The position numbers and the translations under genes are program-made. From NCBI RefSeq assembly GCF_014199685.1, contig NZ_JACHNZ010000004.1, forward strand, positions 51,703 through 115,702: a stretch of DNA of 64,000 bases, given 5' to 3'. This stretch comes from Sphingosinicella soli (lineage in GTDB: Bacteria; Pseudomonadota; Alphaproteobacteria; Sphingomonadales; Sphingomonadaceae). Shown here one piece after another: positions 28,758 through 38,616 of the stretch; positions within the stretch are counted from its first letter, which is position 1; each line of letters begins with the position of its first letter. Below the pieces are notes generated by a model. That model was not told the origin of the DNA. It was given only the letters and a program-made list of their open reading frames with translations, and ran no database searches.

Positions 28758-29978
28758 ATGGGACCGCTTTCCGGGCTCAAGGTTCTCGATCTCTCGCGCG
28801 TGCTCGCGGGACCGTGGGCGACCCAGATTTTTGCCGATCTGGGCGCCGAGGTGGTGAAGGTGGAGCGCCCCGGCGCAGGCGACGACACGCGAAGCTGGGG
28901 CCCGCCGTTCATCGCAGATGCGGACGGGACACCGGGCGACGCGGCCTATTACCTCTCGGCGAACCGCAACAAGAAGAGCCTCGCCATCGACATCGCCGAC
29001 CCGCGCGGCGCGGCGGTCGTGCGGACGCTTGCCGAACGCGCGGACGTGGTCGTCGAAAACTTCAAGGCCGGCGGGCTCGCCCGCTACGGCCTCGATTATG
29101 CCGCGCTTGCCGCCGTAAAGCCCGACATCGTCTATTGCTCGATCACCGGCTTCGGGCAGGACGGCCCCAATGCCGAGCGGCCCGGCTATGATTTCGTCAT
29201 CCAGGCGATGGCGGGGCTGATGAGCATCACCGGGCCGGCGGGGGGACCGCCGACCAAGGCAGGCGTCGCGATCGCCGACATCACCACGGGGCTCTACGCG
29301 ACGATCGCCATCCTCGCGGCGATCCGCCACCGCGACGCGACGGGCGAGGGACAGCATATCGACATGGCGCTGTTCGACACGGCGCTCGGCTGGATGGCGA
29401 ACCAGGCGATGAACTACCTCGTTTCGGGCAAGGTGCCCCGGCCGATGGGCAATGCGCACCCCAACATCGTGCCCTATCAGGACTTCCCCACCGCCACGCG
29501 CCGCATCGCGGTCGCGGTCGGCAACAACGGCCAGTTCCGGGCTTTCGCGAACGCGCTGGGGCGGCCCGAATGGGGCGAGGACGCACGCTACGCCGCGAGC
29601 CCCGCGCGCGTCGCCAACCGCGCCGCGCTGGTCGCGGAGATCGAGGCCGTGCTGATGCAGGAGACCGCCGAGCACTGGCTCGCGGCGCTCGACGCGGCGG
29701 GCGTGCCTGCGGGGCCGGTCAACGATCTGGCGCAGGCGTTTGCCGAAGAGCAGACAAAGGCACGGGGCCTAGTGATCGAACAGACGCATCCGCTTGCCGG
29801 AACCGTGCGCACGATGGCGCAGCCGATGCGCTTTTCGAAGACGCCGCCCGACTATGCCAAGGCGCCGCCGGAACTCGGCGCGGACAGTGCGGACGTGCTT
29901 CGCGCCGCCGGACTGTCCGATGCCGAGATCAATGCGCTGGCGGCGGCGGGCGTCGTGGAAACGAACGCCCGCGCCTGA
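28758..29978 (+). CDS. CaiB/BaiF family (class III) CoA-transferase
   Basis: A 406-residue family III CoA-transferase that moves CoA between carboxylic acids through an aspartyl-CoA intermediate. The N-terminal LKVLDLSRVLAGPWATQ, the RNKKSLAID segment (near 70) and the catalytic Asp at about 174 (AIADITTGLYA) are visible. AAGGAGA precedes the ATG at 28758. It is divergent from the helix-hairpin-helix gene and converges on tadC with a 4-base gap. The acid substrates are not predictable from this sequence. Confidence 0.9.
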   Translation: MGPLSGLKVLDLSRVLAGPWATQIFADLGAEVVKVERPGAGDDTRSWGPPFIADADGTPGDAAYYLSANRNKKSLAIDIADPRGAAVVRTLAERADVVVENFKAGGLARYGLDYAALAAVKPDIVYCSITGFGQDGPNAERPGYDFVIQAMAGLMSITGPAGGPPTKAGVAIADITTGLYATIAILAAIRHRDATGEGQHIDMALFDTALGWMANQAMNYLVSGKVPRPMGNAHPNIVPYQDFPTATRRIAVAVGNNGQFRAFANALGRPEWGEDARYAASPARVANRAALVAEIEAVLMQETAEHWLAALDAAGVPAGPVNDLAQAFAEEQTKARGLVIEQTHPLAGTVRTMAQPMRFSKTPPDYAKAPPELGADSADVLRAAGLSDAEINALAAAGVVETNARA

Positions 29979-29982
29979 AGCC

Positions 29983-30963
29983 TCAGCTCGTGAAGTTGTC
30001 GGCGATCGCGCAGGCCGCAGGCCCGAGGATCACGACGAACAGCACCGGCAGGATGAACAGGATGAGCGGCACGGTCATGATCGCGGGAAGCCGCGCGGCC
30101 TTTTCCTCGGCGCGCATCATGCGCTCGTTGCGGAATTCGGCCGAGAGCACACGCAGGGATGACGCGAGCGGCGTACCGTATTTCTCGGTCTGGATCATCG
30201 TCGTGACGACGCCGCGCAGCGCTTCGAGATCGACACGGGTTGCAAGGTTTTCGAACGCCTGGCGGCGATCGGTGAGGAAGCCGAGTTCGATCGCGGTCAG
30301 CGCGAATTCGTCCGCGAGTTCAGGGTAGCCGTTACCAAGTTCCTTGGCGACGCGGTTGAACGCGGCATCCACGGTGAGGCCGGCTTCGGCGCAGATCACC
30401 AGCAGATCGAGCGCATCGGGCAAGCCCTTGCGGATCGCATCCGAACGCTTCGTGATGAGGTTCTTCACGTAGATGTCGGGCGCCTTGTAGCCGATCAGCA
30501 GCGCACCGCCGACGATCATCGCCCGGGTGGACGATGAATAATCCGGGAACATGCCGAGGCCGTAGATGTAGAACGCGGCGATGGCGCCGAGCGCGAACGG
30601 CGCGATCAGGCGGCTGAACATGAAGAGGACGACCGCATCCTTGGAGCGGATACCGGCCTGCACCAGTTTCGCTTCGGCGAGCTTGGTCTGCTCGTCCTGC
30701 ATGACCGACATCTTCTTGAGGATGCCGCGCATGAAATCGGTGGCTTCGGTCTTCGCGGCAAGGCTGGAGCGCCGCCGAGGCGCGACGATGCCGGCCTTCA
30801 GCTGCTCGCGGCGATCCTGAAGCGCCTTCACGCGGCCGCGCATCGGATCGCGCACGGTCGCCACCGACCAGACCGCAACGATCATGGCGAAGACTCCGAG
30901 CGCTGCAAGCAGCGTGGCGAGATCGGTCCCGGTCATGCCGAGAAGGAGGGTTTTTTCTTCCAT
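29983..30963 (-). CDS. tadC: Tad/Flp pilus assembly inner-membrane protein TadC
   Basis: A 326-residue GspF-type membrane protein, one of two polytopic platform proteins of the Tad pilus. Hydrophobic segments lie near 14-34, 112-150 and at the C-terminus, with the GspF domain segment PDALDLLVICAEAGLTVDAAFNRVA (about 187-211). The start overlaps the tadB stop by one base. It is the last gene of the leftward pilus operon. Confidence 0.92.
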   Translation of the reverse strand: MEEKTLLLGMTGTDLATLLAALGVFAMIVAVWSVATVRDPMRGRVKALQDRREQLKAGIVAPRRRSSLAAKTEATDFMRGILKKMSVMQDEQTKLAEAKLVQAGIRSKDAVVLFMFSRLIAPFALGAIAAFYIYGLGMFPDYSSSTRAMIVGGALLIGYKAPDIYVKNLITKRSDAIRKGLPDALDLLVICAEAGLTVDAAFNRVAKELGNGYPELADEFALTAIELGFLTDRRQAFENLATRVDLEALRGVVTTMIQTEKYGTPLASSLRVLSAEFRNERMMRAEEKAARLPAIMTVPLILFILPVLFVVILGPAACAIADNFTS

Positions 30964-31937
30964 CAGATTTCGAAGCTCACCATCTTGGCCATGATAAAGG
31001 CGCCGATTGACATCCAGATCAGGCCGCCGACACCCGCCACCATCAGGCGAGGATCGATGAAGAACGGATTGAGGTACGAGGGGTTCATCATGTACACGAG
31101 CGTGAACACGATGAACGGCAGCGAGCCGACGATATAGGCGGACGCTTTCGATTCAGACGACATCGCCCGGATCTTCAGCTTCATCTGCGCGCGCTTGCGC
31201 AGCACCTCGGCGAGGTTGTTCAGCGTTTCGGCAAGGTTGCCGCCCGTCTCGCGCTGGATGGACAGCGTGATGACGAAGAACTGGAATTCCGGCGTCGTCA
31301 AACGGTTCGCGGTTTCCTGAAGCGCCTGCTCCATCGTGCGGCCGATGCGGATCTTGTCCGACACCTGACGGAATTCGTATCCGACCGGGTCCAGGATTTC
31401 CTTGCCGACCACGCCGATCGATTCGGAAATCGGCAGACCCGAACGCAGACCGCGCACGAGCAGGTCGATCGCATCGGGAAAACGGGCGTTGAAATTCTTG
31501 ATGCGCTTCTTGATGAAGAAGCCGACGATCATGTGGGGAAGAAACAGGCCGAAGAACAGCCCCGCCAGCGCGGCAAGCGCAATCGGCGCGCCCGCACCCA
31601 TCACCCCGATGAAAACCAGCGCCAGGACGCCGATGCTTGCAACCGCATACTGGCCGAGCGACCAGGATTTTCCGGTGCGCTCCAGCCGCTGACGCAGCAG
31701 CGCCCGGTTCGGGATCAGGCCCTGGAACATGGTGTCGAGCCTGCTCTCGCGCGAGGCGAGAATCCGGCGCATCTGCACCTGCGCGAGCACCTCGCGCGAG
31801 GACGAATGCCGCTCGCGCAGCTGCTCCAGCCGCCTTGCACCGCGCTTCGCGTTGCCGTCGCCGGTCATCATGATGATCAGCGCCAACGCCACGAAGACGC
31901 CGCCGAAGATCACGGCGATCATCAGATCACGGCTCAT
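30963..31937 (-). CDS. tadB: Tad/Flp pilus assembly inner-membrane protein TadB
   Basis: A 324-residue GspF-domain membrane protein that pairs with TadC to form the assembly platform. The domain signature PDAIDLLVRGLRSGLPISESI is near 155-175, and C-terminal helices are visible. Start ATG at 31937 shares ATGA with the cpaF stop; the longer frame has no support. Confidence 0.92.
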   Translation of the reverse strand: MSRDLMIAVIFGGVFVALALIIMMTGDGNAKRGARRLEQLRERHSSSREVLAQVQMRRILASRESRLDTMFQGLIPNRALLRQRLERTGKSWSLGQYAVASIGVLALVFIGVMGAGAPIALAALAGLFFGLFLPHMIVGFFIKKRIKNFNARFPDAIDLLVRGLRSGLPISESIGVVGKEILDPVGYEFRQVSDKIRIGRTMEQALQETANRLTTPEFQFFVITLSIQRETGGNLAETLNNLAEVLRKRAQMKLKIRAMSSESKASAYIVGSLPFIVFTLVYMMNPSYLNPFFIDPRLMVAGVGGLIWMSIGAFIMAKMVSFEI

Positions 31938-33640
31938 CCCATACACTCCATCAAGGCGCGGCCAAGGCCGAAATATTCCGCGCGTTCGTAGCAATGCGGG
32001 CGAAGGCCCGTACTCACGTAGTCGCCCCGCAGTTTCCCTGTCTCGTCCTCGCCGTTGTAATGGTAGAGGAACAGATCCTGCATGGTGATGACGTCGCCTT
32101 CCATGCCGACCACTTCGGAAATGTGGGTGATGCGGCGGCCGCCGTCGCGCATGCGGCTGATCTGCACGACGAGATTGAGCGCGTCGGAAATCTGCTGGCG
32201 GATGGCGTTGGGGCTGAGATTGAGCCCGGCCATGTTGATCATGTTTTCAAGACGCGTCAGCGCCTCGCGCGGGCGGTTCGCGTGCAGCGTGCCGAACGAG
32301 CCGTCGTGGCCCGTGTTCATGGCGGCGAGCAGATCGAACGCCTCGGGGCCGCGAACCTCGCCCAGAATGATGCGATCGGGACGCATGCGCAGCGCGTTCT
32401 TCACGAGATCGCGCATCGTGACCTGGCCGTTGCCTTCGAGATTCGCCGGGCGGGTTTCCAGGCGCACGACGTGCGGCTGCTGGAGCTGAAGCTCGGCGGC
32501 GTCTTCGATCGTGACGATGCGTTCGCCCGGATCGATGTTGCGCGAGATCGCATTCAGCATCGTCGTCTTGCCCGAACCGGTGCCGCCCGAGATCAGGATA
32601 TTGAGACGGCAGCGTCCGGCGATGTTCAGAAACTTGCACATGGCCGGCGACATCGATCCGCCGTCCATCATGCGGTCGAGCGTCAGCTTGATCTTGGAGA
32701 ATTTCCGAATCGAGATCGAGGTGCCGTCGATGGCGAGCGGCGGGATGACGACGTTGACACGGCTGCCGTCGAGGAGACGCGCATCGCAGATCGGCGAGGT
32801 TTCATCGACGCGGCGACCGACCGCGCTGACGATACGCTGCGCGATGTTGAGAAGGTGCGCGTCGTCGCGGAATTTTACGTCGGTCTGCGCGAGCTTGCCC
32901 TTGCGCTCTGCGTAAACGACGTTGGGACCATTGACCATGATTTCGCTGACGTCGTCGTCGTTCAGCAGCGGTTCGAGCGGCCCGAGGCCGAGCATGTCGT
33001 TGAGCAGCAGCGTGACGAGATCGCGCTGTTCGCGCTGGTTGAGACCGATCTTTTCCTGAACGAGAATTTCGGAGATGACATCGGAGATCTGTTCGGCGAG
33101 TTCGCCGCGCGAAAGATCGGCGATGACGCTCGCATCGATCCGCTCCATCAGAATCGGATGAACGCGCTCCTTGGCGGCGAGCACGCTTTGATTGCTCGCA
33201 CTCGTCGCCCGCGCGGTGCGCTCGGCAGCATCCGCACCCGCCGGCGACTTCAGCCCGCCGACGAGATTGATGAGTTCGTTGAGAAGAACGGTGACGGTAT
33301 CACGCACCTGCCCGTCGTCGATCGCCATGCCCTGAATATCGGCGAGGCGCTTGATCGTGTCTTCCATCTGCGCGGCGAGTTCGCCGCGGCGGCGCGTGCG
33401 CGTCTTGGCCGGCGGAAACAGTTCGGCAAGCTGCGGAGACAGGATCGCGTGCAATTCCCAGACGCAGTTTTCAGTGCTGCGCCCGCGCGGCGCCTCTACG
33501 GGCTTGGAAAGGCCGTAATCCCCGGAATCGGCAACAAGCGGCCGTCTGCCGGTGCTGGCGGCAGCGGGGCTCTGCCCGAAACCGTCGCCAACAACCTGCA
33601 GTCCTGCGCCGCTTCGTTTTCCGAACCCTTTGGGCTGCAT
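31934..33640 (-). CDS. cpaF: Tad pilus assembly ATPase CpaF/TadA
   Basis: A 568-residue secretion-type ATPase that powers Flp pilus assembly. Walker A is [15 protein letters not shown] (near 320), followed by the Asp and His boxes ([19 protein letters not shown], near 350) and Walker B in [16 protein letters not shown] (near 400). It is longer than many CpaF proteins because of an N-terminal extension of roughly 60 residues, low in order, rich in Gly, Ser and Pro. The start ATG is at 33640. Confidence 0.94.
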   Translation of the reverse strand: MQPKGFGKRSGAGLQVVGDGFGQSPAAASTGRRPLVADSGDYGLSKPVEAPRGRSTENCVWELHAILSPQLAELFPPAKTRTRRRGELAAQMEDTIKRLADIQGMAIDDGQVRDTVTVLLNELINLVGGLKSPAGADAAERTARATSASNQSVLAAKERVHPILMERIDASVIADLSRGELAEQISDVISEILVQEKIGLNQREQRDLVTLLLNDMLGLGPLEPLLNDDDVSEIMVNGPNVVYAERKGKLAQTDVKFRDDAHLLNIAQRIVSAVGRRVDETSPICDARLLDGSRVNVVIPPLAIDGTSISIRKFSKIKLTLDRMMDGGSMSPAMCKFLNIAGRCRLNILISGGTGSGKTTMLNAISRNIDPGERIVTIEDAAELQLQQPHVVRLETRPANLEGNGQVTMRDLVKNALRMRPDRIILGEVRGPEAFDLLAAMNTGHDGSFGTLHANRPREALTRLENMINMAGLNLSPNAIRQQISDALNLVVQISRMRDGGRRITHISEVVGMEGDVITMQDLFLYHYNGEDETGKLRGDYVSTGLRPHCYERAEYFGLGRALMECMG

Positions 33641-33665
33641 GCCTTACCCCGTTTACGCAGTGAGC

Positions 33666-33688
33666 CCCGCCCGGTTTGCCCGGACGGG
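33666..33688 (-). other. Stem-loop between cpaE and cpaF
   Basis: In the 53-base gap, 33666-33674 and 33680-33688 pair over nine positions (one G-U) around a 5-base loop on the transcribed strand. There is no U-tract after it, so it is not a standard terminator. It might adjust cpaF expression or protect the upstream mRNA. Confidence 0.4.
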
Positions 33689-33693
33689 AATCG

Positions 33694-34959
33694 TTACTTC
33701 TTGCCCGACGCCTTGGCGGTGCCCTTTTGAGGCAGCAGGCTGCGAACCTTGCTCATCAGCGTCTTCGCCTCGACCTCGGCGGCGAGTTCGCCCGCGAGCT
33801 GGAAAGCCAGGGCGTTGAGCGCCCCGCTGACCTTGCCGGTCGCGACCGCTGAAAGCGCCCGCCCCTGCTTCGCGGCGCCCACGGCCTGCTTCACGTCGAG
33901 CGGAATGACGATATCGACCTTGCGCTCGATCGACGCCTCGAAATCCTTGCGGGCGACTTCCGGCGGCGGATTCGTGCCGACGCGATTGGCGACCATCGTG
34001 ACCTTGGCGTGCGGCGCGTTCGCTTTGAGGAAACCGAGCAGACGGATCGCATCGCGCGTGGACGCCAGCGTCTGTTCCGTAACGACGACGACGTGGTTGA
34101 CGTCGCCGAGCAGATGCGGGTGCTGCACCGCCACGGTACGCGGCAGATCGACGACAACGGTTTCGAAAGCGTTGCGCATTTCTTCCTGAAGCTGGAACAG
34201 CGCGCTGCCGTCGGCAATCAGCGGCTGGCTGATCGGCGCTTCGGCCGAAAGCACGGCGAGCTTGTCGCCCACGCGCACCATCGCGCGCTCGATGAAGAGA
34301 CCGTCGATGCGGCTCGGGTTCTCGAGCGCGTCGGTGAGACCGCGGCCCGGTTCGAGATCGAACGAAAGCGCGCCCGTGCCGAACTGAACGTCAAGATCGA
34401 GCAGCGCGGTGGAACGACCCTGGCTGTCGGCTGAAAGCCACGCCAGCGAGCTTGCCACCGTAGAGGCGCCGACGCCGCCGCGCGTGCCGATGACCGCGAT
34501 CGTCGAGCGGGGACGATCGCTTGTATCGACCTCCACATGCTTGGGGCCCTGCAGCGTGACCTGCGCATGCATGAAGGCTTCGCGCATCGCGTCTGCCGAA
34601 AGCGGCTTCAGCAGGTAATCCTGCAGGCCGCTCGCGACGAGATCGCGGTAGAGCTTCACATCATTGATCATGCCGACGGCGATCACGATCGTGCCCGGCT
34701 CGCAGACTTCGGCAAGCGCGTTGATGTCGTTCAGCGGATCGCCCGATTCGGACAAATCGACGAGCAGAACCATCGGGCTCGAAGAGACCGAGAGCGTCTG
34801 GACGGCGTTGCGCAGGCCGCCCTTGTTGACCTTCTCGACCGCCCAGCCGAGTTCAGCCGCAACCACCTTCACGGCGTCGGCGGTTTCGTCGTCGCAGACG
34901 AAGGCGTTGAAGGCGTCGCGTGCACCGACACCGGTTTTCGGATTCCAAGGCGCGTTCAT
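33694..34959 (-). CDS. cpaE: Pilus assembly/localisation protein CpaE/TadZ
   Basis: A 421-residue protein combining an N-terminal receiver-like domain (about 20-130) with a MinD/ParA-type ATPase domain, including the deviant Walker A TRGGVGASTVASS (near 158) and LLDLDVQFGTGAL (near 188). In Caulobacter, CpaE localises the pilus machinery to the cell pole. The receiver-like domain appears to be degenerate. It lies 18 bases after cpaD. Confidence 0.92.
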   Translation of the reverse strand: MNAPWNPKTGVGARDAFNAFVCDDETADAVKVVAAELGWAVEKVNKGGLRNAVQTLSVSSSPMVLLVDLSESGDPLNDINALAEVCEPGTIVIAVGMINDVKLYRDLVASGLQDYLLKPLSADAMREAFMHAQVTLQGPKHVEVDTSDRPRSTIAVIGTRGGVGASTVASSLAWLSADSQGRSTALLDLDVQFGTGALSFDLEPGRGLTDALENPSRIDGLFIERAMVRVGDKLAVLSAEAPISQPLIADGSALFQLQEEMRNAFETVVVDLPRTVAVQHPHLLGDVNHVVVVTEQTLASTRDAIRLLGFLKANAPHAKVTMVANRVGTNPPPEVARKDFEASIERKVDIVIPLDVKQAVGAAKQGRALSAVATGKVSGALNALAFQLAGELAAEVEAKTLMSKVRSLLPQKGTAKASGKK

Positions 34960-34977
34960 ACCTGCTGATCCCCTCGT

Positions 34978-35634
34978 TTAATTGCTGCCGGCCGTGCCGA
35001 CGGTGCTCTTCACCTTGTCGGTGCCCTCGGCGGCTTTGCCCCGGTAGGTTTCGATCGCCTTCACCGTGGTGAGCGCATCGGTGCCCGTGTGGGCCTTGCC
35101 CGACACCAGATCATTGGCATCGACGACCATCGCCGCGAGATTGCTCTCGCTGGCGCAGCCGTAATTGCTCATCGTCGAGGCTTCGAATTCAGCGTTCGAC
35201 CCGCGCGTCCAGTCGGGGCAACCCGGAACAGTCGCCGCCGCGCGCATGACGACCACGCGGGCTCCGGCGTTGCCGGCGCCCGGCGTCACCGGCACCTGCT
35301 CGCTCAGCAGAAGGCCGTATTCGGCGAGCACGGACGCAATCGCCGCGCGGCGAACGCCCGAACCGCTGCCCTGGTCATCGACGCTGACGCGGTCGCCGTA
35401 GCGCACGCCGATGCCGTCGAACCATTCCGACAGCGATTTGCGCTGTTCGCCGGAAAGACCGTCGGACCCCGCATAGCCGAGATCGTGAACAAGGATCGTC
35501 TGCGTGACGAGCGGCGCCTTTGCCGACGCCATTCCAGGATTGGGCATGCTGCCGCCGCAGGCGCCGAGCGCGAGCGACGAGGCAAGAAGGGTAGCAGCCG
35601 CGAGGCGGCGCATGGTGATGGTCTTCATGGTCAT
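34978..35634 (-). CDS. cpaD: Pilus biogenesis lipoprotein CpaD
   Basis: A 218-residue outer-membrane-associated lipoprotein (signal ending ALGAC, lipobox Cys near 26). The family segments VVVMRAAATVPGCPDW and the NYGCASESNLAAMV motif (about 150-175) are clear. The ATG at 35634 was chosen for its GGGAAGGG ribosome-binding site; the frame extends seven codons upstream. It assists the secretin CpaC. Confidence 0.9.
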   Translation of the reverse strand: MTMKTITMRRLAAATLLASSLALGACGGSMPNPGMASAKAPLVTQTILVHDLGYAGSDGLSGEQRKSLSEWFDGIGVRYGDRVSVDDQGSGSGVRRAAIASVLAEYGLLLSEQVPVTPGAGNAGARVVVMRAAATVPGCPDWTRGSNAEFEASTMSNYGCASESNLAAMVVDANDLVSGKAHTGTDALTTVKAIETYRGKAAEGTDKVKSTVGTAGSN

Positions 35635-35651
35635 TGTGCCCTTCCCATCCA

Positions 35652-37070
35652 TCAATTGTTAGAGAAGCCGGGCGCGGCGGCGCCGGTGACTGCCGACGGG
35701 GCGGCAACCTTCGCTTCTGCGACCGGCGCCTTGGCGCCCTTGAACGTCTTGCCGAGCAGCCAGCGTTCCGCATCGTTGGGAACGGCAAGCCCGTCCGTCG
35801 GCAGCGTGAGACGCGTGTTGGACGGCTTGACGAGATAGGGGGTCACGATGATGACCAGCTCGGATTCGTCGCGCGCGTAGCGATCGGACTTGAACAGCGC
35901 GCCGAGGATCGGAAGATTGCCGAGCAGCGGCGTCTTCTCCTGCGTCGTGCCGACACGGTTCCTGAGCAGGCCGGCGATCATGAAGCTCTGGCCCGAGCCG
36001 AGCTCGACGGAGGTTTCGGCCCGGCGCGTGGTGAGCGCGGGGATCGAGATGTTGTCGAGACGAATGGCGCCTGCTTCGGAAAGTTCCGACACTTCAGGGC
36101 GAACGCGCAGGCTGATGCGGCCGCCGTCGAGCACGGTCGGCGTGAAGGCGATGCCGACACCGTATTCCTTGAATTCGACGCTGATGCCGCCGTTGCCGTC
36201 GCTGACCGCGATCGGGAACTCGCCGCCCGCGAGGAAGCTGGCGGTTTCGCCCGAAAGCGCCGTGAGGTTCGGTTCGGCCAGAAGGGATACGAGACCGTCC
36301 TGTTCAAGCGCGTCGATTGCGGCGCCGACGTCCAGCCCGAACAACGAGGCGACGCCGCCGATCGTGGTGGAGCCGGAGTTTTGATTGAGCGTCCACGATC
36401 CCGCAGCCGCATCATATGTGAGCGCCCCGGTGCCGCGTCCGCGCGCCATGCCGAACAGGAAGCCGCCGGTATTGTCGATCGTCGTCAGGTTGAGGCCGAG
36501 TTCCTTCACCAGGCTGCGGCTGACCTCGGCGAATTTCACGCGGAGGTTGACCTGCGCGGGCGTTGCCGTCTGCAGCTTGTTGACGATGGCCTGGCCTTCG
36601 CCCACGAAGGTCTTGACGAGGCGTGTCGCCTCCTCGACCTCTTCGGGATTGGCGACGGTGCCGGTGAGCAGCGTCATGCCGTTCATCGAATTGACCGTGA
36701 TCGCAGCGCCGGGCATCGCAAGGCCCAGCATCGTGCGGATCTGATCGATGTTCTGCGCGACGCGGACGTTCGCGGAATAGACGATGCGCCCGGCGCCGTC
36801 CGTGGCGTAGATCGTCGTTTCACCCGCGCCCACGCCGTAGACGTAGAGCAGGCGATCGGAGCGAACCTGGACGTCGGCGATTTTCTGGTTGGCGACGAAC
36901 ACGTCGCTCATCGAGCGTTCGAGCCGGATCAGCGTGCCCTTGTTGACGCCCACGTTGAGCGAGGACGACGCCGACGTGATCGTCGTGTCCTGCGCCTGTG
37001 TCGCGGGCGTGGCCGCTACGGCCAGCGACAATGCGGCGGTGCAGCCGCACAGGATTGCCTTGAGCTTCAT
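35652..37070 (-). CDS. cpaC: Pilus outer-membrane secretin CpaC/RcpA
   Basis: A 472-residue secretin forming the outer-membrane channel of the Flp pilus. It has a signal peptide, N-terminal pilus/BON-type domains (LSRSMSDVFVANQKIADVQV-type segment near 45, then TVNSMNGMTLLTGTV), and the secretin core with the VPVLG-type segment LLGNLPILGALFKS near 410. The Ala-rich tail ends in GFSNN. Its start is adjacent to the cpaB stop. Confidence 0.92.
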   Translation of the reverse strand: MKLKAILCGCTAALSLAVAATPATQAQDTTITSASSSLNVGVNKGTLIRLERSMSDVFVANQKIADVQVRSDRLLYVYGVGAGETTIYATDGAGRIVYSANVRVAQNIDQIRTMLGLAMPGAAITVNSMNGMTLLTGTVANPEEVEEATRLVKTFVGEGQAIVNKLQTATPAQVNLRVKFAEVSRSLVKELGLNLTTIDNTGGFLFGMARGRGTGALTYDAAAGSWTLNQNSGSTTIGGVASLFGLDVGAAIDALEQDGLVSLLAEPNLTALSGETASFLAGGEFPIAVSDGNGGISVEFKEYGVGIAFTPTVLDGGRISLRVRPEVSELSEAGAIRLDNISIPALTTRRAETSVELGSGQSFMIAGLLRNRVGTTQEKTPLLGNLPILGALFKSDRYARDESELVIIVTPYLVKPSNTRLTLPTDGLAVPNDAERWLLGKTFKGAKAPVAEAKVAAPSAVTGAAAPGFSNN

Positions 37071-37071
37071 G

Positions 37072-38055
37072 TTATTCTGCCCCCACAGAAACTTCGGTGG
37101 TCTTGTTGCCGCGGAACACACGGACGCTCGGGCCCGCAGGTTTGCCGGACTTCACGGCCACCGGACGCGGATCGAGGTTGGACGCGAAACGCGAGACCTC
37201 GCCGCCGGTGGTGAACGACGGATTGCGGTCGTTCGGCTGCATCTGGATCGCGATCTGCATATGCTTTTCCTGCGTCGCGTTCAGATCGTCGCCGACCTCA
37301 ACTTCGCCGGTCGCGATCATCTGCTCCAGCTCCTGCGTATTTTCCGCAAGCGGACGCAGGCTGAGCGAAATCTGGCCGAGCGTCTGCGCGACGGCGATCT
37401 TCTCGACGAACTTCGGCGGCACTTCGAACGTCACGGTGCGGCCGGTCTTGGGACCGGAGCCTTCGCCGCCGAGTTCGTTTGTGCGCTGATCGATGGCGAG
37501 CACGCGGACGTTGCGCATCATGGTTTCGGAAACACGCAGCGACGGCGCCGGCGTGCCTTCCTCGGTATCACCCTGATAGCTGACGCCGTGCGTGAGAATC
37601 ATGTCGACGCGGTCGCCCGGAAACACGAAGCCGGCGACGCCGCTCTCCGCATTGATCGACACGGTGACGGCGCGCATGCCGGGTGTGAGTGCCGCAGCGA
37701 GGAACCCGCGCTCGCCCGGCCCGACGATCGAGCCCTTGGTGAGCGGCTGTCCGGCCGGAACCGAAACACGCACGACCTTGCCGGTGAGGCTTTCGAGATT
37801 GGTCTCGCCCTCGAGATAATAGACGTTCTCGACGAGATCCTTCGGCCACGGCTGGAGCTTGAACATCTCCTGCGTGAGGATGGTGCCGAGCGGCAGCGGC
37901 TTTGTCGCGACGAGCACTTTCGGGCCCTTCTGTTCGACTTCGCCTGCCTGCACCTGCGGCGCACCGCCATCGCTGACCAGCGCGCGTACGAAGAAGGCCG
38001 AGATACCCGCTACGACGAGCGCCCCGACCAGCAATATCAGCTTCTTTACGTCCAT
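37072..38055 (-). CDS. cpaB: Pilus assembly protein CpaB/RcpC
   Basis: A 327-residue protein with an N-terminal membrane helix (about 5-25) and a SAF domain (about 45-110; KPLPLGTILTQEMF) followed by the RcpC-type domain with FPGDRVDMILTHG (near 140). It sits in the periplasm and is required for pilus assembly in related systems. Start ATG at 38055; the reading frame upstream runs antisense over cpaA and is spurious. Confidence 0.9.
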   Translation of the reverse strand: MDVKKLILLVGALVVAGISAFFVRALVSDGGAPQVQAGEVEQKGPKVLVATKPLPLGTILTQEMFKLQPWPKDLVENVYYLEGETNLESLTGKVVRVSVPAGQPLTKGSIVGPGERGFLAAALTPGMRAVTVSINAESGVAGFVFPGDRVDMILTHGVSYQGDTEEGTPAPSLRVSETMMRNVRVLAIDQRTNELGGEGSGPKTGRTVTFEVPPKFVEKIAVAQTLGQISLSLRPLAENTQELEQMIATGEVEVGDDLNATQEKHMQIAIQMQPNDRNPSFTTGGEVSRFASNLDPRPVAVKSGKPAGPSVRVFRGNKTTEVSVGAE

Positions 38056-38092
38056 GACCCCAGTTGCCTCCAGGCGAAAACCCCTGCGTGCA

Positions 38093-38566
38093 CTATCCCG
38101 CGAATTGCTTAACAATCGGTTCGCCAAGCGCGATGAAGGTCGCAAGGCAGATAGCGCAGCCGTATGGAACCTCCGGTTCCCCCTCTTTTTTGCGCCGCCG
38201 ATGCCATACGAGATAGGCAAGCGTGAGCACGCCGCCGATGATCGACATGATCACCAGCATCCGCAGATAGGGGATAGCCGGGAGCCAGAGTGCGAGCGCG
38301 GTGAGGAGTTTGACATCCCCTCCGCCCATGGCGCCCAGCGCGAAGATTCCGGCGAAAACGGCGAATACGCCAACAGCAAGCAACACCTGCCAGCCGACGA
38401 GCGGCCAAAGCGCCTCGCCGGATCCCAACCAGAATGGAATGGCAAGCAGCGCGACGGCGATGTTGACGGTATTCGGAATGATACGCCGGGTTACGTCGCT
38501 GTAGATGACGTAGACGAGCAGCGCGAAAAGCACTGCGACGCAAATGATCTGAAGAGCCCCGGCCAT
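38093..38566 (-). CDS. cpaA: Prepilin peptidase CpaA/TadV
   Basis: A 157-residue type IV prepilin-like peptidase (A24 family) with about five membrane helices. Both catalytic aspartates are visible, in YSDVTRRIIPN (near 24) and MGGGDVKLL (near 84). It matures Flp pilins and pseudopilins. It is the first gene of the leftward cpaABCDEF-tadBC operon; no pilin gene precedes it, because a gene on the opposite strand begins about 50 bases away. Confidence 0.92.
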   Translation of the reverse strand: MAGALQIICVAVLFALLVYVIYSDVTRRIIPNTVNIAVALLAIPFWLGSGEALWPLVGWQVLLAVGVFAVFAGIFALGAMGGGDVKLLTALALWLPAIPYLRMLVIMSIIGGVLTLAYLVWHRRRKKEGEPEVPYGCAICLATFIALGEPIVKQFAG

Positions 38567-38616
38567 GAGGACACGGTCCTAGACGTCATCACTGAAAAAA
38601 ACGTAACCATGCGCGC

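Noticed and set aside
31994..33730. 578-codon open frame on the plus strand
   Set aside because: It is the complement of cpaF, which has an intact Walker A and family match.
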